Shown piece by piece: positions 1 to 8,063 of a stretch of 64,000 nt of DNA (position 1 is the first letter of the stretch; each line of letters begins with the position of its first letter). Below the pieces are notes generated by a model. That model saw nothing but the letters and a program-made list of their open reading frames with translations, did no database searches and was not told where the DNA came from. The DNA lies in the NCBI RefSeq assembly GCF_005877905.1, contig NZ_SWDV01000032.1:1-64000 (forward strand). The letters run 5' to 3'. The position numbers were made by a program, and so were the translations under genes. The DNA comes from Pseudomonas nicosulfuronedens (GTDB taxonomy: Bacteria; Pseudomonadota; Gammaproteobacteria; Pseudomonadales; Pseudomonadaceae).

Positions 1-225
1 AACCAGCTGCTCTGCGCCGACCCGCACAGCCGCGAGGTGCGGCGCTTCCTGGTCGGCCCGCGCGGCTGCGAGCTGACCGGCATCACCCAGACGCCGGATG
101 GCAAGACGCTGTGGGTGAATATCCAGCACCCGGGCATCAGCTTCCCGGCCAGCGACGGCAAGAGCATCCCGCGTTCGACGACGCTGGTGATCACCAAGGA
201 CGATGGGGGCGTGATCGGGACTTGA
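1..225 (+). CDS. PhoX-family (DUF839) alkaline phosphatase, C-terminal end
   Basis: The reading frame is open from base 1 and ends at a TGA at 223-225, so only about 74 C-terminal residues are inside the window. They read CELTGITQTPDGKTLWVNIQ, the pattern (TGxxxTPDGxTLxVNIQHPG) that closes DUF839/PhoX-type secreted calcium-dependent phosphatases, in which a beta-propeller carries the metal site. The assignment rests on this C-terminal motif only. The signal peptide, metal ligands and promoter lie upstream of the window. Confidence 0.75.
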   Translation, partial: NQLLCADPHSREVRRFLVGPRGCELTGITQTPDGKTLWVNIQHPGISFPASDGKSIPRSTTLVITKDDGGVIGT

Positions 226-276
226 TGGGCCGAGTGGCGAGGGTGAGGGGCTTTAGAGAAACTCGCCGCTTGGGCG

Positions 277-371
277 GTTCGCGAGCAAGCTCGCTCCTAC
301 AAGAGCAGGAGCTGGCACGGAACCACCAGGGGGGAATGCGGACCCTGATAGGAGCGAGCTTGCTCGCGAAC
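277..371. repeat. REP pair (inverted)
   Basis: Two inverted REP palindromes, at 277-300 and 349-371, share the core GAGCGAGCTTGCTCGC and face each other across about 48 bp. They sit between the convergent phosphatase and Fnr-like genes, where a hairpin could act as a transcript 3' end. The same element recurs at 5550-5618, 23889-23916, 25237-25307 and 54944-55037. Confidence 0.85.
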
Positions 372-387
372 AAGGTCCGCTGGAACC

Positions 388-1098
388 TTAAAGCTCGACC
401 TCACCCCCGGCCAGCGCACACAGCTCGGTGAAATCGACGATCTCCGTTTCCCGACCATCCACCCGGATCAGGCCGTGCTTCTGCAGGCGAGTGAAGCTGC
501 GCGAGACCGTCTCCACCGCCAGCCCCAGGTAATCGCCGATTTCGTTGCGCGACATGCTCAGGCGGAAGCGCGTGGCGGAAAAGCCGCGCTCGCGGAAGTG
601 CGCGGAAATGTTCAGCAGGAAGGCAGCAATGCGCGAGTCCGAATTCAGCCGCGAGAGCAGCAGCTTCATCTGCTGATCCTCGCGGATCTTGCGGCTCATC
701 ATCAGCATGATCTGGTGCGACAACCCCGGAATCTGGATCGACAGTTCCTCCAGCTGGTTGAACGGAATCTCGCTGCACAGGGTGCTTTCCAGCGCCTGTG
801 CCGATACCGGGTAGCTGCCTTCACCCATGCCGGAGAAGCCGAAGATCTCGGTGGCGAAGTAGAAGCCGGTGATCTTCTCCAGGCCCTGTTCGTTGGTGGT
901 GAAGGTCTTGATCGAACCGGAGCGCACCAGGAACACGCTATGGAACGGGTCGCCCTGGCGGAACACGAAGTCCCCCTTGTGCAGCAGATGCCCCGGCTTG
1001 ATGATCGCCTCCAGCTCCTGGACCTTGTCGTCGCTCAGGGTTGGCGGCGCCAGCCGGCAGTTCTTGCAGTACGGTTGCGGTTTGATCATCTGATTCAT
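388..1098 (-). CDS. Crp/Fnr-family regulator, Anr-like paralog with reduced Fe-S cysteine set
   Basis: Transcription factor of the Crp/Fnr superfamily, closest in sequence pattern to Anr: cyclic-nucleotide-binding fold (about residues 25-140), long dimer helix, and a C-terminal winged HTH with ETVSRSFTRLQ, which has the E-SR recognition residues of FNR and so should read TTGAT-N4-ATCAA sites. FNR/Anr bind a [4Fe-4S] cluster through CX2CX5C plus one central Cys. Here CKNC (Cys11, Cys14) is kept, the third N-terminal Cys is Thr20, and the central Cys (Cys108, STLCSEIPF) is displaced by one residue from its place in Anr. The frame stays open upstream to an ATG at 1194, but I chose the ATG at 1098 because GGGG lies 6-10 nt before it and it aligns with the Anr N-terminus. 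It is divergent from the membrane-protein gene at 1389. It is not Dnr, which has a different N-terminus. Confidence 0.85.
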   Translation of the reverse strand: MNQMIKPQPYCKNCRLAPPTLSDDKVQELEAIIKPGHLLHKGDFVFRQGDPFHSVFLVRSGSIKTFTTNEQGLEKITGFYFATEIFGFSGMGEGSYPVSAQALESTLCSEIPFNQLEELSIQIPGLSHQIMLMMSRKIREDQQMKLLLSRLNSDSRIAAFLLNISAHFRERGFSATRFRLSMSRNEIGDYLGLAVETVSRSFTRLQKHGLIRVDGRETEIVDFTELCALAGGEVEL

Positions 1099-1388
1099 CC
1101 ATATCCCCATGCGCCGGCTAATCGCGCGCAATTCAGCGTTCCTCGGGCGCATTGCCCCCTCGTAGAACCATAGCAACTGACAGCCATCTGTCATCCGTCG
1201 GATCGTCAGTCGGGAAGCTGGCCAATGGATTTTTCATACCCGCTTGACCCTTTCTTCACCGCGCCGACCTCAGTCTCCACGCCCATGCACCTGGGGCTAT
1301 TGGGGGAGACCACAGGAACTCCGGGGTGCTGCGACGCGACCGGTCGGGAGGACGCGCGTCGATCCCGCTCATTTTCCGGAGATACGTC
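1099..1388. other. Divergent promoter region (no gene seen)
   Basis: Spacer between the Fnr-like gene and the GTG-started membrane-protein gene. The ribosome binding site CGGAG at 1376-1380 belongs to the rightward gene. I looked for an Fnr/Anr box (TTGAT-N4-ATCAA) by eye and did not find a good one. No hairpin or RNA gene was recognised. Confidence 0.5.
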
Positions 1389-2147
1389 GTGAATAAACTG
1401 CCACAGATCACCCTGGCCTTCTGGGTGATGAAGATCTGCGCCACCACCCTGGGGGAAACCGCCGGCGACCTGCTGTCGATGACCCTCAACGTCGGCTATG
1501 CCATCAGCTCGCTGATCCTCATCAGCCTGTTCGTCGTCACCCTCATCGGCCAGCTCGCCAGCAAGCGCTACGTGCCCTGGCTGTACTGGCTGGTGATTCT
1601 TTCCACCAGCACCGCCGGCACCACCATGTCCGACTTCATGGACCGTACCCTGGGGCTCGGCTACGCCACCGGCTCGGCGATCCTGATCAGTATCCTGGTG
1701 GCGATCTTCGCGCTGTGGCGTTTCAGCGGCACCTCGCTGTCGGTGGACAACATCCGCAGCTTCAAGGGCGAGATGTTCTACTGGATCGCCATCCTCTTCT
1801 CCAACACCCTGGGCACCGCGCTGGGCGACTTCCTCGCCGACGACTCCGGCCTGGGCTTCGCCGGCGGCGCGCTGCTGATCGGCAGCCTGATCGCCGTGGT
1901 GGTGGCGCTGCACTATTTCACCAAGCTGTCCTCGGTGCTGCTGTTCTGGGTGGCCTTCGTGCTGACCCGTCCGTTCGGCGCGACCCTGGGCGACGTGCTG
2001 ACCAAGTCCCACGAGAAGGGCGGGCTGGACTTCGGCACCATCGGCTCCTCGGCCATCCTTGCCGGCATCCTGGTCGCGCTGGTGGTGGTGGTCAGCGTAA
2101 GGCTGAAGCGCGAGGAGCAGAGCAGCGCCGCGGTGCTGTCATCCTGA
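1389..2147 (+). CDS. Four-repeat integral membrane protein (COG4705-like)
   Basis: A 252-residue inner-membrane protein made of four internal repeats, each with a motif of the form (T/P)xGxxxxD followed by a hydrophobic hairpin: TTLGETAGDLL, STAGTTMSDFM, NTLGTALGDFL and RPFGATLGDVL. This spacing and composition match the uncharacterised membrane-anchored COG4705 family. The repeated acidic residue near the membrane suggests metal or cation interaction, but no function is known and none is claimed. The start is GTG at 1389, with CGGAG 8 nt upstream; a longer frame from 1326 has no comparable ribosome binding site. It is followed by a small hairpin at 2161-2188. Confidence 0.8.
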   Translation: MNKLPQITLAFWVMKICATTLGETAGDLLSMTLNVGYAISSLILISLFVVTLIGQLASKRYVPWLYWLVILSTSTAGTTMSDFMDRTLGLGYATGSAILISILVAIFALWRFSGTSLSVDNIRSFKGEMFYWIAILFSNTLGTALGDFLADDSGLGFAGGALLIGSLIAVVVALHYFTKLSSVLLFWVAFVLTRPFGATLGDVLTKSHEKGGLDFGTIGSSAILAGILVALVVVVSVRLKREEQSSAAVLSS

Positions 2148-2160
2148 CGGTTTGACATGC

Positions 2161-2188
2161 AGCCCGTCCCGTGAAAACGCGACGGGCT
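2161..2188 (+). terminator. Weak terminator-like hairpin
   Basis: AGCCCGTC (2161-2168) pairs with GACGGGCT (2181-2188) just after the membrane-protein gene. There is no clean T-tract, so termination efficiency is uncertain. Confidence 0.4.
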
Positions 2189-2194
2189 AGCCTT

Positions 2195-2244
2195 GTGAAA
2201 TTTGTTCTGTTATTTTTCATGAAAAATAATCAGAACAATTTCAC
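2195..2244 (+). promoter_or_regulatory. 50-bp AT-rich dyad with embedded promoter (polyamine operon operator)
   Basis: Two 25-nt arms (2195-2219 and 2220-2244) form a nearly perfect inverted repeat, GTGAAATTTGTTC at one end mirrored by GAACAATTTCAC at the other; one-base indels offset each other. A sigma-70-type promoter fits inside it: TTGTTC at 2202-2207, 17 bp, AATAAT at 2225-2230. That places the transcript start a few bases before the GAGG ribosome site of the oxidase gene at 2254. The XRE-cupin regulator encoded two genes downstream is the natural candidate to bind here. Confidence 0.75.
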
Positions 2245-2253
2245 GAGGTCGCG

Positions 2254-3543
2254 ATGTTCCTGCGTTCGCCCGAACCGGTCGGCACCTACTACGCCGGCGC
2301 CAACCCCGAGCTGATCCAGCCGCGCGATGCGCTGCGCGAACCGCTGGAATGCGAAGTCCTGGTCATCGGCGCCGGCTTCAGCGGCCTGCACACGGCGCTG
2401 CAACTGGTCGAAGGTGGCCGCCAGGTCTGCATGATCGAGGCCAGCCGCATCGCCTGGGCTGCCTCCGGACGCAACGGCGGGCAGGCGCTTCCGGGCTGGT
2501 CCAGCGACCTGGGCCCGATCGAGGACGACCTCGGCCACGAAGGCGCGTTGCGCCTGTGGCAGGGCATGCTCTGGGCTGCCCACGAACTGCGCGACCTGCC
2601 GCAACGCCATGGCTTTGACTGCGATTACCGCATCGGCCACCTGTGGACCGCCGTGCTGCAACGCCGGGTCGGTTCGCTCTACGACTGGCAGGCGGAAGCC
2701 AATCGCCGCTGGGGCTATGAAGGCCTGCAGTTCATCCCCCGTGACGACCTTCCGCAGTGGATCGCCAGCGACCGCTACCAGGCTGGCCTGTACGACCCGA
2801 ACTCCGCGCACCTGAATCCGCTCAAGCTCGCTTACGGCCTCGCCGATGCCATCGAGCGCGCCGGCGGGCGCATCTTTGAGCAGACCCGCGCACTGAGCTT
2901 CCGCGAGAGCGGGAACGGCTATGAAGTGACCACCGAGCATGGCAGCGTGCGCTGCGCCTCCCTGGTGCTGGCCTGCAACGCCTACATCGACGGCCTGGAC
3001 CGCGACGTCTCCGAACGCATCCTGCCGGTGGGCACCTACCAGGTCGCCACCGCGCCGCTGGGCGAGGAACTGGCCCGCTCGCTGCTGCCGAAGAACTGCT
3101 GCGTGACCGACAACCAGTTCGTCCTCGACTACTTCCGCCTGACCCCCGATCATCGCCTGCTGTTCGGTGGCGGCTGCACCTACCTGGGCGGCATGCCCTC
3201 GGACATACGCGCCGCCACGCGGCCCTATGTCGAACGGGTATTCCCGCAACTCAAGGGCGTGGAACTGGAATACGCCTGGGGTGGGCACATCGACTGCAGC
3301 ATGCGGCGCACCCCGGACATCGGCCGACGCGGCGATCTCTACTGGCTGCAGGGCTATTCCGGCCACGGCGTGTTGCCGAGCCTGGCTGCCGCCCACGCCG
3401 TGAGCGAAGCCATGTTCGGCCGTAGCGACGAGCTTGACCTCTATCAACGCATCCGCAATCCCGGGTTCCCCGGCGGCCAGCGCTTCGCCGCGCCACTGGA
3501 AGCCGTCGGCAAGGCCTGGTATCGATTGCGGGACTTTGTCTAA
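2254..3543 (+). CDS. puuB: FAD-dependent gamma-glutamylputrescine oxidase-like enzyme
   Basis: A 429-residue DAO-superfamily flavoprotein. The N-terminal Rossmann motif VIGAGFSGLHTALQL (about residues 36-50) binds FAD, followed by ASGRNGGQ, typical of PuuB/PauB-like oxidases, and a C-terminal QGYSGHGVLPS flavin-contact segment. The family oxidises gamma-glutamylated putrescine or other polyamines (or related secondary amines) to the aldehyde, releasing ammonia and peroxide. The operon partners, a PuuR-type regulator and a PuuA-type ligase, support the polyamine assignment; the exact polyamine cannot be read from sequence. The start at 2254 follows GAGG at 2245-2248. Confidence 0.82.
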   Translation: MFLRSPEPVGTYYAGANPELIQPRDALREPLECEVLVIGAGFSGLHTALQLVEGGRQVCMIEASRIAWAASGRNGGQALPGWSSDLGPIEDDLGHEGALRLWQGMLWAAHELRDLPQRHGFDCDYRIGHLWTAVLQRRVGSLYDWQAEANRRWGYEGLQFIPRDDLPQWIASDRYQAGLYDPNSAHLNPLKLAYGLADAIERAGGRIFEQTRALSFRESGNGYEVTTEHGSVRCASLVLACNAYIDGLDRDVSERILPVGTYQVATAPLGEELARSLLPKNCCVTDNQFVLDYFRLTPDHRLLFGGGCTYLGGMPSDIRAATRPYVERVFPQLKGVELEYAWGGHIDCSMRRTPDIGRRGDLYWLQGYSGHGVLPSLAAAHAVSEAMFGRSDELDLYQRIRNPGFPGGQRFAAPLEAVGKAWYRLRDFV

Positions 3544-3556
3544 TCCGGAACCTGCC

Positions 3557-4108
3557 ATGACCCAGACGGTTGCCAACGACCACCTTGCCACGCTGATCCG
3601 CGACCTGCGCAAGCACAAGAACCTCACCCTGGGCGAGCTGGCCGAGCAGATCGGCCGCTCGGTGGGCTTCCTTTCCCAGGTCGAGCGCGGCCTGTCGCAA
3701 CCCACGGTCGCCGACCTCACCGCCATCAGCGAAGCCCTGGGCGTGCCGACCACTTACTTCTACGCCGGCGACACCCGCCGCGAGCGCGACTGGGTGACCC
3801 GGCCGAACGACCGTCGCACCCTGTATTACGCCGGTGGTGTCACCGACATCCTCGCCTCGCCGAACATGTCCGGCGGCTTCTCCGTGCTCGACAGCATCCT
3901 TGCCCCCGGCGCCACCAGCGGCGAAGGCCACCTGGACGACAGCTCGGAGCAGGGCGGCTTCGTCCTCGAAGGCGAGCTGACGATCTGGTACGAGGACGAC
4001 ACCGTCACCCTCTACCCCAACGACAGTTTCCAGCTGCCGCCGCACAGCCAGTTCCGCTACGGCAACCTCACCGACAAACCAACACGGGTGCTGTGGATCT
4101 TCACGTGA
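3557..4108 (+). CDS. puuR: XRE-cupin transcriptional regulator (PuuR/PauR type)
   Basis: A 183-residue protein with an N-terminal XRE helix-turn-helix (about residues 10-65, TLGELAEQIGRSVGFLSQVE) and a C-terminal cupin_2 domain (about residues 108-180). This architecture is that of PuuR/PauR, which repress polyamine-catabolism genes and are relieved by polyamines or their glutamylated forms. It lies 13 bp after the oxidase and upstream of the ligase, so it is presumably autoregulated through the 50-bp palindrome at 2195-2244. The start is ATG 3557 with GGAA upstream. Confidence 0.85.
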   Translation: MTQTVANDHLATLIRDLRKHKNLTLGELAEQIGRSVGFLSQVERGLSQPTVADLTAISEALGVPTTYFYAGDTRRERDWVTRPNDRRTLYYAGGVTDILASPNMSGGFSVLDSILAPGATSGEGHLDDSSEQGGFVLEGELTIWYEDDTVTLYPNDSFQLPPHSQFRYGNLTDKPTRVLWIFT

Positions 4109-4110
4109 AT

Positions 4111-4144
4111 TTCCCAAGCCAGCCCGCGAGGGTTGGTTTGGGAA
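4111..4144 (+). other. 15-bp stem with GCGA tetraloop between regulator and ligase genes
   Basis: Immediately after the regulator stop codon, TTCCCAAGCCAGCCC (4111-4125) pairs along its whole length (two G-U pairs) with 4130-4144, closed by a GNRA tetraloop GCGA. No T-tract follows, so it is more likely an mRNA-stability or processing element than a terminator. Confidence 0.65.
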
Positions 4145-4185
4145 AGCGATCCGGCCGCACCCCGCACAAAGGCCCAAGAGAAATC

Positions 4186-5535
4186 ATGAACCGCCCGATG
4201 CATCCCGACCTGCTCAGCGAAGTCCGCGCCTTCCGCCAGCAATACCCGGACATCCGCTACGTCGACCTGATCTGCCTGGACATTCCCGGCCACTTCTACG
4301 GCAAGCGCTACCCCGTGGACATGCTGGAAAAGGTCGCCGCCGGCAGCCCTCTGAAACTGCCGCAGAACTGTGTGCTGCTGGGCGTACAGGGTGGTCTGCA
4401 CCCCATCGGCGACTACTGCTTCAACGACGGTGACCCGGACGCGCCGCGCCGCTTGATCCCCGGTTCGCTCAAACCGGTGCGCTGGGAAAACCAGCCGCTG
4501 GGGCAGATGCTGATCAGCTCCGACGGTACCGAGGCGCCCATCGAATTCGAGCCGCGCGAAGTGCTCGCCCGCGTCATGCAGCGCCTGGAGTCCAAGGGCA
4601 TCCGCCCGGTAGTGGCCTTCGAACTGGAGTTCTACCTGTTCGACAAGAAGCTCGACGGTGGCCTGCCGCAGTACCCGCGCGATCCGCTGTGCGACGACGA
4701 GGACGACCAGCCGAACATGCACATCGAGCGCCTGTCGCGCTTCTCCGACGTGCTCCACGAGATCGTCGAAGCCTCCCGCGAGCAGGGCGTGGATGCCAAC
4801 GTCATCACCGCCGAGATCGGCCCGGGCCAGTTCGAGATCAACTTCGCCCACTGCGACGACGGCCTGCACGCCGCTGACCAGGCCGCGCTGTTTACCCGCG
4901 CCACCCGTGGCGTAGCGCTCAAGCACGGCCATCGCGCCAGCTTCATGAGCAAGCCTTACCTGCACGCACCGGGCAGCGGCATGCATGTGCATGTCAGCCT
5001 GTATGACCGCGACGGCAACAACCTGCTCGACCGCGACAACCAGCAGGCCCTGCGCCACGCCGTGGCCGGCTGTCTGGAACTGCTGCCGCACTGCATGCCG
5101 ATCTTCGCCGCCAACCACAACGCCTACCGCCGCTACGGCTCTCGTGTGAACGCGGCGAGCAAGGCCAGTTGGGGCTTCGAGGACCGCGATGCGTGCATCC
5201 GCATCCCCGAGTCCGATGGCAGGAACCTGCGCATCGAACACCGCCTGGCCGGCGCGGACGCCAACCCCTACCTGGTGCTGGCGGCGATCCTCACCGGCAT
5301 GGAACACGGCCTGGAAGCTCGCCAGGAACCGATCCCGCCGCTCAACGAAGACCGCTCCAGCGGCATCGACTTCCCCCGCGACATGCTGGGCGCCGTCGCC
5401 GAGATGGAAGACCACCCGGTAGTGAAGGAAGGCCTGGGCAGCGAGTTCGTCTTCGTCTACTGCGAGAACAAGCGCCACGACCACCTGGACTTCATGAACG
5501 AAGTCAGCGCGCGGGAGTACCGCTGGTTCCTGTAA
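4186..5535 (+). CDS. puuA: Glutamine-synthetase-family gamma-glutamylpolyamine synthetase
   Basis: A 449-residue member of the glutamine synthetase superfamily, PuuA/PauA branch. It shows the beta-grasp N-terminus, the ELEFYLF segment with metal-ligating glutamates, AEIGPGQFEINF, the ATP-loop region HAPGSGMHVHVSL, and the NxxxRxR-like AANHNAYRRY. The predicted reaction is ATP-dependent gamma-glutamylation of putrescine or another polyamine, the first committed step of the pathway completed by the oxidase at 2254. Pseudomonads carry several paralogs with different polyamine preferences, so the substrate is open. The start at 4186 is preceded by AAGAG. Confidence 0.85.
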   Translation: MNRPMHPDLLSEVRAFRQQYPDIRYVDLICLDIPGHFYGKRYPVDMLEKVAAGSPLKLPQNCVLLGVQGGLHPIGDYCFNDGDPDAPRRLIPGSLKPVRWENQPLGQMLISSDGTEAPIEFEPREVLARVMQRLESKGIRPVVAFELEFYLFDKKLDGGLPQYPRDPLCDDEDDQPNMHIERLSRFSDVLHEIVEASREQGVDANVITAEIGPGQFEINFAHCDDGLHAADQAALFTRATRGVALKHGHRASFMSKPYLHAPGSGMHVHVSLYDRDGNNLLDRDNQQALRHAVAGCLELLPHCMPIFAANHNAYRRYGSRVNAASKASWGFEDRDACIRIPESDGRNLRIEHRLAGADANPYLVLAAILTGMEHGLEARQEPIPPLNEDRSSGIDFPRDMLGAVAEMEDHPVVKEGLGSEFVFVYCENKRHDHLDFMNEVSAREYRWFL

Positions 5536-5549
5536 CGCCCGATGTTCCC

Positions 5550-5618
5550 TGTAGGAGCGAGCTTGCTCGCGAACACCCCTCGCTGCAGGGCTGGTTCGCG
5601 AGCAAGCTCGCTCCTACA
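5550..5618. repeat. REP pair (inverted)
   Basis: Two opposed REP copies, 5550-5574 and 5594-5618, are perfect reverse complements over 25 bp with a 19-bp loop. They lie directly after the polyamine operon and would form a long hairpin in its transcript. Confidence 0.9.
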
Positions 5619-5732
5619 GAAAGGCCGCTCAGGCCGGAGGGCACGGCGCAGGGGGATAGCAGATTCTCTGAACCCGCTCCGCTCGCCCGCGGTCCATTCC
5701 ATGCACCAGGCAATCTCACAAGGAGCCACCGC

Positions 5733-5891
5733 ATGGACTTCATCCGCATCCTCATCGCCATTCTTCTGCCACCCCTGGGCGTGTTCCTCCAGGTCGGTTT
5801 CGGCGGAGCGTTCTGGCTCAACATCCTGCTGACGCTGCTCGGCTACATCCCCGGCATCGTCCACGCCGTGTACATCATCGCCAAACGCTGA
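5733..5891 (+). CDS. Pmp3/YqaE-family small membrane protein
   Basis: A 52-residue hydrophobic peptide, essentially all of the Pmp3 domain: first membrane helix with LPPLGVFLQVGFG, second helix with LNILLTLLGYIPGIVHAVYI. The family (yeast PMP3, plant RCI2, bacterial YqaE) is linked to membrane potential and salt or cold stress. The strong ribosome site AGGAG at 5720-5724 fixes the start. It is monocistronic, between a REP pair and a convergent gene. Confidence 0.88.
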   Translation: MDFIRILIAILLPPLGVFLQVGFGGAFWLNILLTLLGYIPGIVHAVYIIAKR

Positions 5892-5900
5892 GTCTCCGGC

Positions 5901-6371
5901 TCAGGCCGTCTCGGTCAGGGCGATGCGTTCGCCGTCGCCGAACTCGTCATGTACGGCGAGGGTGAGCGCAACAGGCCAGCTCCAGCCACCGGCCTTCCAC
6001 CAGCATTCGGCGAACCACGCCTTGAGCGTGTTGGCGATCAAGGCAACGCCATCGAAGTCTTCCCCGAAGTACGCGGCATCAAATTCCGGGGTGTTTTCCA
6101 GGGCTAGCTGCAGGTCGAGTGCCTTGCCGGCGAACAGACCGGAGTCGGCCGCATCGACCTTGTTGTTTTCTCCGCTGAGATACAGCCACGCTTCCGGCAT
6201 ATCCAGACCGTCTTCACCCAGGAACAGCTGAACCTCACCGGTCAGTGACTCATCGGGCAAGCTGCGCTGCAGGAGTGTGCGCAGCTTGTCGATGGTGGCC
6301 GGTGCCGCGCGTTGCAGGAAACGCCGGTAGCGAGTGCGGAACTGGTCGGGGCTCAGGCCGTAGGGAATCAT
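5901..6371 (-). CDS. Hypothetical protein
   Basis: A soluble acidic protein of 156 residues that I do not recognise. It begins MIPYGLSPDQFRTRYRRFLQ and ends in a tryptophan-rich stretch (WFAECWWKAGGWSWPVALT) with an acidic tail. It has no signal peptide, membrane helix or catalytic motif that I can see. The frame continues upstream to an ATG at 6455, but that extension is Pro/Arg-rich and looks non-coding, so ATG 6371 is preferred. It converges on the Pmp3 gene with a 9-bp gap. Confidence 0.6.
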   Translation of the reverse strand: MIPYGLSPDQFRTRYRRFLQRAAPATIDKLRTLLQRSLPDESLTGEVQLFLGEDGLDMPEAWLYLSGENNKVDAADSGLFAGKALDLQLALENTPEFDAAYFGEDFDGVALIANTLKAWFAECWWKAGGWSWPVALTLAVHDEFGDGERIALTETA

Positions 6372-6494
6372 GCTGCGAACTCGTTGCGGCGGCGTGCCGG
6401 CAGAGTGGCCGGCGCCGGGTGATGGAAGGGTGCCATTCTTCCGCAAGCACTTCACTGCGCCAAGTGGGCCGGTTGAGCGGGTCCATCTTCAGTG

Positions 6495-8063
6495 CTAACC
6501 GGCCCGGCTGCCCTCCCAGAAATGCTCCGCCAGCATCCGTAGCTCCGCTGACAGTTCCGCCATGCGCGCTGCGCTGCGCTGGCAGGTGTCGACCTTCGCT
6601 GCGTTGCTGTCGGCCGAGCCGCGAATGGCGTGCAGGCTGCGCTGCACGTCTTCGCTGGCGACGCCCTGTTCCTCGATGGCCTCGGCGATCTCCAGACTCA
6701 TGCGTTGGATCGCCGAGACCTGTTCGCTGATCTTCTCCAGCGTGCCCGCCGCCTGGCCGGCCTGCTCCAGGCTGGCCACCGCCTGGTCACAGCAGTGCCA
6801 GAGCGCCCGTACCGAATCCTCGGCGCCCTGCTGAAGGTTGCCCACCAGCGACTGGATGTCCCGCGCGGAATGCTCCGTGCGCGAGGCCAGTGCGCGGACC
6901 TCGTCGGCGACCACCGCGAAACCGCGCCCGCTTTCCCCTGCGCGCGCCGCCTCGATGGCGGCGTTCAGCGCCAGCAGGTTGGTCTGCCCGGCCACATCAC
7001 GGATCACGTCGAGCATCCGCGAGATCGCCTCGCTGTGTTCCTTCTGCTGCTCCACCGCCGTGCTTGCCGCGCGCACGCCGGCTTCCAGCGCGGCGAGTTG
7101 TCCGCGCGTGCCGCGCACGTCTTCATGGCCTGACTGGGTGATGCGTTCGCTGCACTGCGCCGCCACAGCACTGTGCTGCGCATGGCGGGCGACCTCCTGG
7201 ACGCTCTGCGCCAGTTGCTGCATGGCGCTGGCGACCTGCTCGGTCTCGCGCTGCTGCAACTGCGAAGCGGCGCTGCCGCCGGCCATGGCGTCGGCCAGCG
7301 CCACGGAATGTTCGGCCAGTTGAAGCGAGGCGTCCGCCATGCGCCCGACCACCGCCGCCGTCTCCGCCTCCAGCATGCGGAAGGCAAAATCCAGTTCACC
7401 GAACTCGTCAGCGCGGCCCGAGTAAAGCTGCTGGCTGAGCGGGTTGTCGGCGACCCTCCTCGCCTTTGTGAGCAAAGCACCTAGCGGTTGCAGGCGTAGT
7501 ACCAACCAAGTCGCGGAAACACCCAGCGCGAGCAGGAATGCCAGTGCCGCCAGTTTGGGTAGCAGCAGCGCCAACAGGGCGCCTCCGGCCTGCGCCAGCA
7601 GCAGGCCGAGCAACAGCTGCGCCACCAGCGGAAGACGAAGGCGGCTCAACTTCGCTCCCCCGCGCATCCTGGCGTACAGACGCTCCGCCGCGTCGACCTG
7701 CTCGGCGCCAGGACGTGTGCGTACCGACTGGTACTCGACCACCTTGCCGCCATGGCGGATTGGCGTGACGAAGGCGCTGACCCAGTAGTGGTCGCCGTTC
7801 TTGCAGCGGTTCTTCACCAGGCCCATCCAGCTGCGGCCGGCCTGCAGCGTCTGCCAGAGGTGGGCAAAGGCGGCGGGCGGCATGTCCGGGTGGCGCACGC
7901 GGTTATGGTTGAAACCCACCAGCTCTTCGGCCTCGAAGCCGCTGATCTTCAGGAAGTCCGGGTTCACATGGGTGACCGCGCCCTTGAGGTCGGTGGTGGA
8001 TAGAATGTTGGCATTGAGCGGGACGTCCACCTGGCGCCCGGTGACGGGCATGTTGAGCTTCAT
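6495..8063 (-). CDS. aer: Aer-like PAS-domain methyl-accepting chemotaxis protein
   Basis: A 522-residue energy-taxis receptor. The N-terminal PAS domain (about residues 10-115: [44 protein letters not shown]) has the signature of Aer FAD-binding PAS domains. A single hydrophobic stretch at about 150-200 anchors it without a periplasmic domain, and the C-terminal signalling hairpin ([20 protein letters not shown]) contacts CheA/CheW. The ATG at 8063 overlaps the TGA of the upstream globin-GGDEF-EAL gene (ATGA), so the two are translationally coupled. Pseudomonas Aer reports redox/energy state for aerotaxis; coupling to a c-di-GMP enzyme suggests joint control of swimming and settling. Confidence 0.88.
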   Translation of the reverse strand: MKLNMPVTGRQVDVPLNANILSTTDLKGAVTHVNPDFLKISGFEAEELVGFNHNRVRHPDMPPAAFAHLWQTLQAGRSWMGLVKNRCKNGDHYWVSAFVTPIRHGGKVVEYQSVRTRPGAEQVDAAERLYARMRGGAKLSRLRLPLVAQLLLGLLLAQAGGALLALLLPKLAALAFLLALGVSATWLVLRLQPLGALLTKARRVADNPLSQQLYSGRADEFGELDFAFRMLEAETAAVVGRMADASLQLAEHSVALADAMAGGSAASQLQQRETEQVASAMQQLAQSVQEVARHAQHSAVAAQCSERITQSGHEDVRGTRGQLAALEAGVRAASTAVEQQKEHSEAISRMLDVIRDVAGQTNLLALNAAIEAARAGESGRGFAVVADEVRALASRTEHSARDIQSLVGNLQQGAEDSVRALWHCCDQAVASLEQAGQAAGTLEKISEQVSAIQRMSLEIAEAIEEQGVASEDVQRSLHAIRGSADSNAAKVDTCQRSAARMAELSAELRMLAEHFWEGSRAG

